NCBI GenBank assembly: GCA_015680685.1
Contig: MNCI01008852.1
Coordinates: 463,114-527,113 of the forward strand
Reading direction: 5' to 3'
Origin: Gnetum montanum
Taxonomy: Eukaryota; Streptophyta; Gnetopsida; Gnetales; Gnetaceae
DNA: 64,000 nt
Shown: positions 57,081-64,000 of the stretch, in pieces
How positions within the stretch are numbered: the first letter of the stretch is position 1
Layout: every line of letters begins with the position of its first letter
Position numbers and translations under genes: made by a program
Notes under the pieces: model-generated
What the model was told of the DNA's origin: nothing
Databases searched by the model: none
Seen by the model: only the letters and a program-made list of their open reading frames with translations

Positions 57081-59565
57081 ATGTGATAATCCCTTCTTTA
57101 GGATGGAATGAGAGTAATAAGATGATGATCATGTATCTTTTATTTTCATTCATTTAAGGGATTCCAATTACTTAGATTTTTCATGAGGTTCTTTAATAAT
57201 ATTGGCTTGATGAACATATCTACCAATTAATATTTTATCTCCACATAAGAGGGGTTTTTAATTCCCTCTTTCACTTCATCTTTTATGAAATAATACTTCA
57301 ATCTTATATTCTTGAAGTTCTTATGGAAAACATGTTCTTTTGAGAGATCAATAGTAGTAGTGTATCAATGTAAAAATTAATAGGGTTATGGATATCAAAA
57401 CCAAATTTGAAGAGAAGTTTCTTTAGTAATAATGTAGATTTGGCAAATGAAAAATTAAGGAACCAAATGTATATTTTTGATTATTTATATCACCGCCTTA
57501 ACTAGCATCTAAATATGCATGAAATTTTTATTCTTCTTTAACAAATTTTAGTCCATAATGATATGTATTTCAGCATGTGAATGATGAGTGATAAATGTAA
57601 TCCTTTTGGATTTTGCATAAATCTTGATAAATATGAAGTAGAAAATTTAAAACCAAACTAACTTTGACATAAGAATCTAAGTGAGTCAATAACATCTCTA
57701 TAACAAGTAACATCAAAAAAGGGAGTATCATCTTTTGTATTGGTCTTACACTCTTAAGGAAGTAGAGTAGAAGCAACTCTCTCTCCATTCATTCCATATT
57801 TTTGTAATATGGCTTGTGCATATTTGGTTTAATGTATCTTCAAATAATTTTCTTTTTGATCTACTTGTATTCCCAAAAACTATTTCAAGAGACCTAATTC
57901 TTTCATTTCAAACTCTTCCATCATGTTTTTCATAATTTTAGAAACTACATTTTCAGAGGTTGAGAAAAATACTAAATCATCTACATATAGAGATATCAAA
58001 ATGAAATGTGTTTCTAAATTCTTATACTAGAGTGTGGTTTTAAATGAAAATTATTTTTAGCTAGACATAAAGAGACACTCATTCTATGAAAATAGTCTCT
58101 AGGAACCTATTTTAATACAAATAAAGCTTTGAAAATTTTGCATAACTTTTCCTCTTCTTCTTTCTTAACAAAGCCTTCAAGTTTTTCTATGTAAATCTCC
58201 TCTTTCAAAAATGAATTCAAGAATTTTGAGTTAACATCCATTTAATGGATTTGAATTTCATAATACATAGTAATAGAAAGAATAAATTTTATGTTCTCAA
58301 ATCTAGTTATAGGTGAAAATATTTCATCCTTCTTGTGCTTAAAGCCTTTAGAAATCAATCTTTCCTTATTGATTGTAATTTCAATCTTTTCATTATAATT
58401 ATCTCAAATATTAATTTTGCATTAATTACCTTCTTTTATTTTAATCTTTCAACAAATGTCCAATTTATCATATTCTTTTTTTCATTGCTTCTTTCCAAAC
58501 TTCAGACTTTAAAACCTCTTGAACATTTCTAGGCTTACGAGGAAGGGTTGACTAGCTACATGAGTGATGGCTTGTGATTTTGCGTATTATCTCATGAATA
58601 TTTTTCCATCATTTTGATCCAAAATTTGATCTTTGGGATGGTTTCTTCCACCCATGGCTTTAGAGAAACTTCTAATTTTTCTACATCTTCTTCTTTCAAT
58701 TTATCAAGGCTAGATTTTTCTTCATCAAAAATGACATCTCTTGAAATATAGCACTTTTTTTCTTATGGAGCATAACATTTATATTTACTTATTTTGGAAT
58801 TGTAAACTAGAAAAATACACTTTCTTTCTCTAACATTTAGCTTGTTTAACAATTCATTTGGCATTTTCATCTAAAAAATACATTCAAAAACTTTCATGTA
58901 AGATAAGTTTGTAACTCTACCATAAAGAAGTTGATAGGGAGTCTTCTCCTTACTTGAGGTGGTGATAATCCTCTTTAGGATGTAGATTGAAGCTTCATTT
59001 TCAAAAATAATATGGAAGTGAAGCATGTTTTAGGAGGTACATAGATATTTCTTGTATCACTTTATTTTTTTCTTTCAATAGTTTCATTACTTTATGGTGA
59101 ATATTTACAAGTTATTTACTTTTCAATTTCATGTTTAATGAAAAATTCCTCAAATTTTTTATTGACAAATTCGCCTCCTATATCTAATCTTTTAACTTTT
59201 ATCTTGAGATTTAATTTGTATTCTATTAAGCATTTGTAGTTTTAAAAGATGCCAAAAGTTTCATCTTTAGAATGTAAATAATATGTGACTATTCCATAAA
59301 TGTGACTACTCTAAAAGATGCCAAAAGTTTCATCTTTAGAATCTAACCTTTGGAAGAATGTGCTTTTATGCAATAAATGTGACTATTCCATCTCTTTAAT
59401 TTTGTAATAATAAAATTACCATTGTGAATAATGCAAATATCATCATGAAAAATAACTTGATTTCCTTTACTAATAATCCAAACAAGTAATAATAATGATC
59501 TTGATAATTAAGAAACATAATAAAAATCATGCACATTGATTTTGTGGCCATTAGAAAATGTAAGC
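57081..59565 (-). pseudogene. Right-hand copia pol: integrase, RT, RNase H
   Basis: Minus-strand copia polyprotein. Near 59540-59400 the protease/pre-integrase strand GDVLLTFSNGHKINVHDFYY is seen. Integrase pieces include KEKTPYQLLYGRVTNLSYMK (about 58940; compare TPYELWTGRKPNLSHLR) and SKISKYKCYAP. RT contains ISLYVDDLVFFSTSEN (about 58010-57965) and LVK--LGIQVDQKENYLKIH-type wording. RNase H has DVTCYRDVIDSLRFL, LSRFMQNPKGLHLSL and FHAYLDAS-GGDINNQKYTF (compare GY-DADWAGD-DDRKST). Frames are broken many times. Gene order and LTRs match a full-length but dead copia element. Confidence 0.85.
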
Positions 59566-60830
59566 AATACATTACCAATTTCTTCTATCTTTACACTTGC
59601 ACCATCTCCTACTTTAACTCTTCCAAGAGAATTATTTAGACTACAACTAATAAAATTATTCTTCAATAGAGTTAGATGATTTGAATAACCACTATTTATG
59701 ATTCATGTATGAGGAGTATTCTCTTTGATCATTTGATATGCAGAAAAATTGGAGCTTCAATCTTTAACCTTTTATTAATCTTATGACTCTTGAGGATTTC
59801 TTTGAAGCTAACAAGAATCTCCATTTGACTATCATGAATTACTTGAAGTGTAGGAAGGAAATCCTACCTTTCACCAACACTTGCCTTCATAATGGTCCTT
59901 CTTGTTGTAATGCTTTCATCATGGAACATTTGATGATGATGCTCTATGCTAATTTCTTGAAGTGAAGTTGAATCTTCCTCCTATTTGATCTCTTCCTACT
60001 ATGAAATTATATCTTCCCCTTAAATTTTTAGTTTTGAAATTTTCATTATGATTTTGATATTGAGTCCTTTTATCTTTGAATTTAGGGCTTCTGCCTCTAC
60101 CTCTACCAAATCTACCTCTTCCTCTATTATTTCTTGCAAGATAAGCTTGCTCATTTTCATGTTGATTATCTTACCTTTTTAGATCTTCTAAAGTTCTAAC
60201 TTAAGATACTAATTCATCAATTGTAACATTATCTAGATTTCTATTTTGAAAAACATTTATCATAGCATACTTAAACATTTTATCATTACATAAAACTTAA
60301 ATGATTTTATGTAACTTTTGTCTTTCATTATAATGACATCCATATCCATCTAAATTTCTTATGCATGCATACATTCTAATAAAACATTTCTCAATATTCT
60401 CATCTCTATTAAGGATTAGATCTTAAAATTCTTACCTATATTTCAATTTATTGATTTGAATATTTTTGATGAAGATTCCTTTGTACTCTTGTTGAAGTAG
60501 ATCCTAAGTTTTGTTGGCATTTTGCTTGTCTATGAACCTTGATCCAATTGCATTTCAAACATGTGCAAATTATCATTTTAGCTAAGGAATTCTTCATTCT
60601 ATATTCTTGGAGCTTCCCTCTTTGTTCTTTATTCAAATCATTTAAATTTACAAATTCTTAATATCCTTGGTTAACAATGTCCCAATACTCATTAATTTGA
60701 AGTAAAGTCTTCATAAGCTTCCTTCAATAAGTGAATTCTTGACTTCTATTAAAAATTATGGTGCACTTTAGAATGTCTTTACTTATTTTGAAGAGCTTTT
60801 TAGCTTAAAATATCCTAAAATAGCATGAAA
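59566..60830 (-). pseudogene. Right-hand copia gag
   Basis: Minus strand: an NKT-DLLQQEYKGIFIKNI segment (about 60540-60460; compare A---W--L---Y), EF-DLILNRDENIEKCFIRMY, LDNVTIDELVS and a basic stretch AYLARNNRGRGRFGRGRGRS (about 60150-60090), then a zinc-knuckle remnant HYNKKDHYEGKCW (about 59920-59880; compare C-YC-K-GH---DCW). The order gag core, Arg/Gly linker, knuckle is that of copia Gag. Confidence 0.8.
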
Positions 60831-61077
60831 GATTTAAATAATAGTTTGAATGGCTTAAAGGATAAGCGATCTTAGTGTTTCTTGAGTATTTAATTTAAAA
60901 GCTATGGATTTATGTGAAAGATGAGAGAAATGATGATATTTGAAAGAAAATATGAAAAATGAAGGTTTATGAATGATAAAATATGAAATTAAAGATGACT
61001 GTAAATGTATTTTGAATCTTTTGGTCTTAGAATAATAAAAGTCACTCTCCTACATTATTTTACCAAGGATTTGGACC

Positions 61078-61094
61078 TTGGAGCTCCAATACCA
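61078..61094 (-). promoter_or_regulatory. Copia primer binding site
   Basis: Minus strand TGGTATTGGAGCTCCAA, four bases inside the 5' LTR. tRNA-iMet type with two core changes. Confidence 0.8.
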
Positions 61095-61098
61095 CTAT

Positions 61099-61978
61099 TG
61101 AAGTATGCATAGAAGCTTAAATTAAAGTTGCAACTTATTGATATCACAAGAATTCACTTAATTCTATTGAAATAAATATCCAAATTATTGATATCACTAG
61201 AGGCTACTATAGCATTAATAAAATTGAGAACTATTGGATCAAATTTCTCAATATTGCTAAGAATCACTAGAATCGATAGTAATCAATATTATTAAAAAGT
61301 AGTGGAATTCTAATGTTATTGCTAAGCATCATTGAATCAATCAGTAGTGCTATTGATATGAACATATCCCTGGCAATTATCATAATTGATACTAGTCAAT
61401 AGGCAAAAAACTAATTTTTTAGTTACATGATATACATAAATTTAATGTCATTTCTCTATAATCCTTTAGGATATTTTATGATAATTAACTCAATCTTAAA
61501 GTAGAACTTGATCTTTGATGAAATCTTGAAATGAAGCTTGCTTGAATATAATGAAATGTGAGAATGATCCTTGAGAACTAGAAAAACAATAAAAGATTGT
61601 AAAATATTAAGAAAATATTGAGAAATCTATGGATGATTATGAGAAATTGAGAAGAATTTGAGAGATTGTGAAGCAAAAAATAAAAAATAAAAATTGTTTC
61701 TTTCTTCTACTTCAAATCCTTAAGCATGGTTGCCTCTCTTGTGAGGTATGAGGAGACACCTTAATTTATAAGTAAGGTGGACTCAAAGTTCATTATTTTA
61801 GGCATTTTATGACACTATTATGCCTTACATCTATAATTTTCCATTTTAGAAAATTTTTATATATGAGAGTCAAACCTTGTATTACAACATGAATTAAAAC
61901 ACATACCATGAAATATAAAATGAGAAAAGAGATATGAGACATAAGAGATATGAGAGATGAGCTCCCATCCATACTAAA
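61099..61978 (-). repeat. 5' LTR of right-hand copia element
   Basis: 880 bases, TGAAGTATGC at the left and CATACTAAA (decayed from CATACTTCA) at the right. Matches 56335-57080. The right edge is placed from the terminal inverted repeat and is less certain than the left. Confidence 0.75.
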
Positions 61979-63080
61979 ATATGATCATGGTCAACTTATG
62001 ATGGTCAAGATAGACTCTAATGAAGCTAAAATTTCTAGGCACCTTATTCTACTACTAACCTTTGATAGAAAAGATATGGTATGTTCCTATCTTAAAATAG
62101 ATCTTCTCCATAGGTATAAGGGATTGGTACTTCTTAACTTAGATACCATTGGTCCTTTGGATCTTCTTGTGTCCATGTTCAATTGGATGAATACTTCATG
62201 AACTTCAACACCTTGGTTAAAGATTGTAAGAATCCTCAATAGCATAGGAGATAAAGATATACCTAATATACATAATGGAATCCAATTTCCTATTATTCTA
62301 GAATATGTGTGTCTCTCCTAAAAATCACTCATCATTGATAAACAATTTGAGCTATAATGGAAAAATCTATAATTGGTCCTTTATCTCCTATGGAGTAAAC
62401 TCCAAATAGGGTTTGAATCTTAATTCAAGAAGCACACTAGCCACAACTATCTTATTACCAATTACCTTAATACAATCCTTAGGGACTAGTACATGTGTTG
62501 CTACTCTTGCTATTGGTTCTTTTACCTGGATAGACTATTATGCTAGGGTTATTGGTTAGTGCACTAATTGCACCTCTAGTGCTACATGTAATTTTCTTTC
62601 AGCTTAGGATTGTTGTAGCTTGTCTTATCCTCATTCACATTCATGTTCACTTATAAGCATTATTTTCTTAGTTTTTAAGAGTCCAGACATATTTTAGCAT
62701 CATTTTTAATCATCTAAGAATAAATTATTCGTTTCCAAAATTTTTCAAGATGGTCTTAACCACTTTTTATCCTTTGATGTAATTAAAAATTTAAAAAATA
62801 TGGCAATTATGGAGCAAGATAATTACAAACTAACATTTCCTAAATACTAAGATAACTAAAACATAAAATTCTGAATTAATTTTAATCATTTTTAAGATTA
62901 ACTACCTTAAACATTCAAAAACATGGATGTTAGAAAATTTTAAAGTTCATTTCTTAATAACCTCCAAAATGAAGAGCTCAACTCCAAGAGCTTATAGGTT
63001 TTTTAATAGAGTTAAAAAAATACTTGGATCACAAATTATAGTATTGGGAAGGCTTTGAGCTTTTAAAATAACAAGAACTC
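61979..63080. other. Unassigned sequence, flanking target of two elements
   Basis: Contains the rest of an 83-codon plus-strand open frame (61950-62201) that begins inside the LTR and resembles no family I recognise. I see no retroelement motifs on either strand. AACTC at 63076-63080 is the left TSD candidate of the next element. This may be pre-existing target DNA. Confidence 0.4.
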
Positions 63081-63928
63081 TGATGAATCATATTTTTCAT
63101 TAGCTCTAATATCGGGTACCCAATATCGGAGCCTCAACATCAAGGATCTGATGTTGGAGCCAGGATGCAATGTCATATATCTGTATCATAGGATATATCG
63201 TAGGATATACGTCGGCCTATAAATATATTGCTTGGGCTCATGATTTCCATAGTTTTTCAGTTAGAGTAGTGAATCTCTTGCATTTTTTTCTCCAGAGTTA
63301 GAATATTTTTTGAGCACCCACAACAGGAGTCTATGTACAAATCTTTATTTAAACACTGATGTACCTGAGCATAGCAGTGTGATGGGAATAAAAATGAACC
63401 CTTTTGATAGTCCTTGCAACACTAAGAATAGATTAATTTTTCCTTTAATGCACTTTACTTTAATGCATTTGAATTAAGCAATTAATTTCTAGTTGTTAAT
63501 GAACACAAGCACAACCACTTCGAGCACACATATAGTGCTTGGTAACCAAGCAATGCTTAATTTTTGGTAGACTAGTAGCACTATATGTGTTTAGGATGTG
63601 TCCATGAAAGTGGGATGGGTACTTGTGTTAGGCTAGCTAGGTAGTGAATGAATTAGATCTTAAATTACTCTACCTTTCATTCTTCTTGTAGGCGATTAAA
63701 CTTAGAAAATATAAAACGATAAAAATCATGTATCTTAATTACACTTAAACCATACCCTTGATCTCTACAAGTGTATTTGGGAAGACAACAAACATTCTCA
63801 ACATCCATTTCACTTCCTAGAGGAATTAGTGCACTGGAGAACTATAGGTCCATGAAATTTGACTATATCATGTGTGAATGCCTTAGTGATTCATATGGTT
63901 GAGCGTAGGGATACCTCATCACTCATCA
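63081..63928 (+). repeat. 5' LTR of a second Athila-like element
   Basis: 848 bases, TGATGAAT to ACTCATCA, same family as 2644-3412. It shares CCAGAGTTAGA, the CACAACAGGAGTC segment, CCACTTCGAGCA, TTAGGATGTGT and CATATGGTTGAGCGTAGGG. It is followed directly by a primer site, so it is a 5' LTR whose element continues past the window. Confidence 0.88.
63218..63225 (+). promoter_or_regulatory. LTR TATA box
   Basis: TATAAATA, at the position equivalent to 2712-2719 of the sister LTR. Confidence 0.6.
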
Positions 63929-63947
63929 TTGGCACCATTGCCAAGGA
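63929..63947 (+). promoter_or_regulatory. Primer binding site, Athila type
   Basis: TTGGCACCATTGCCAAGGA starts at the first base after the LTR. It matches the plant gypsy site TTGGCGCCGTTGCCGGGGA with only G-to-A changes, two of them at CpG. Confidence 0.85.
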
Positions 63948-64000
63948 CCTTTTGGTTGTTTCATGCACCATCTAGGATTTAGTAGAAATTATTCAAAATC
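63948..64000 (+). other. Start of Athila-like leader
   Basis: Last bases of the window, downstream of the primer site. No coding visible. Confidence 0.5.

Noticed and set aside
1-64000. tRNA, rRNA or organelle-derived insert
   Set aside because: No cloverleaf-like or conserved rRNA sequence was recognised; primer sites are only tRNA-complementary fragments. A covariance-model scan was not possible.

Overview
The window reads as intergenic DNA from a large, AT-rich, repeat-filled plant nuclear genome. Every recognisable coding stretch belongs to a decayed plant retrotransposon: Ty3/gypsy, Ty1/copia and one LINE. The primer binding sites are of plant type (variants of TGGTATCAGAGC and TTGGCGCCGTTGCC), and CpG has mostly decayed to TpG/CpA. 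A gymnosperm such as a conifer would fit the many old, stop-riddled copies, but that is inference. I found no intact host gene, tRNA, rRNA or CRISPR array. All reading was by eye; no alignment or database search was run.

The main result is that most of the window is one stack of nested insertions, resolved from target-site duplications (TSDs) and from reading frames that stop at one boundary and resume at another. The host is a chromovirus-like gypsy element on the minus strand: 5' LTR 50295-53594, gag about 49243-50200, protease and start of RT 8297-9263, rest of RT and RNase H 3413-4150. It is broken three times. An Athila-like gypsy element ends at 3412 inside RNase H. A LINE (about 4151-8296) lies inside RT. 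A copia element (9269-49237, TSD TCTAC) lies at the gag/protease junction.

Inside the copia element sits a Tat/Ogre-like gypsy element, here called copy 2 (10772-45428). Inside its integrase sits a second, related element, copy 1 (13175-27808). Copy 2 also carries a young-looking solo LTR inside its protease (39499-40388, TSD ACTAC). The copia element carries another TSD-flanked LTR-like unit (46189-46754, TSD ATGCA).

Both Tat-like copies hold an unusual 6-8 kb block between protease and RT. It contains spaced near-perfect palindromes and, on the strand opposite to gag-pol, remains of a multi-exon antisense gene with readable GT-AG introns. In copy 2 this region also holds a stretch resembling a plant FCP1/NIF-type HAD phosphatase. 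This block is the best candidate here for something little described.

Right of the chromovirus LTR are a copia RT/RNase H remnant (54150-55812), a second LTR-like unit (55813-56334), and a copia element with both LTRs (56335-61978). Then come about 1.1 kb of unassigned sequence and the 5' LTR and primer site of another Athila-like element entering from 63081.
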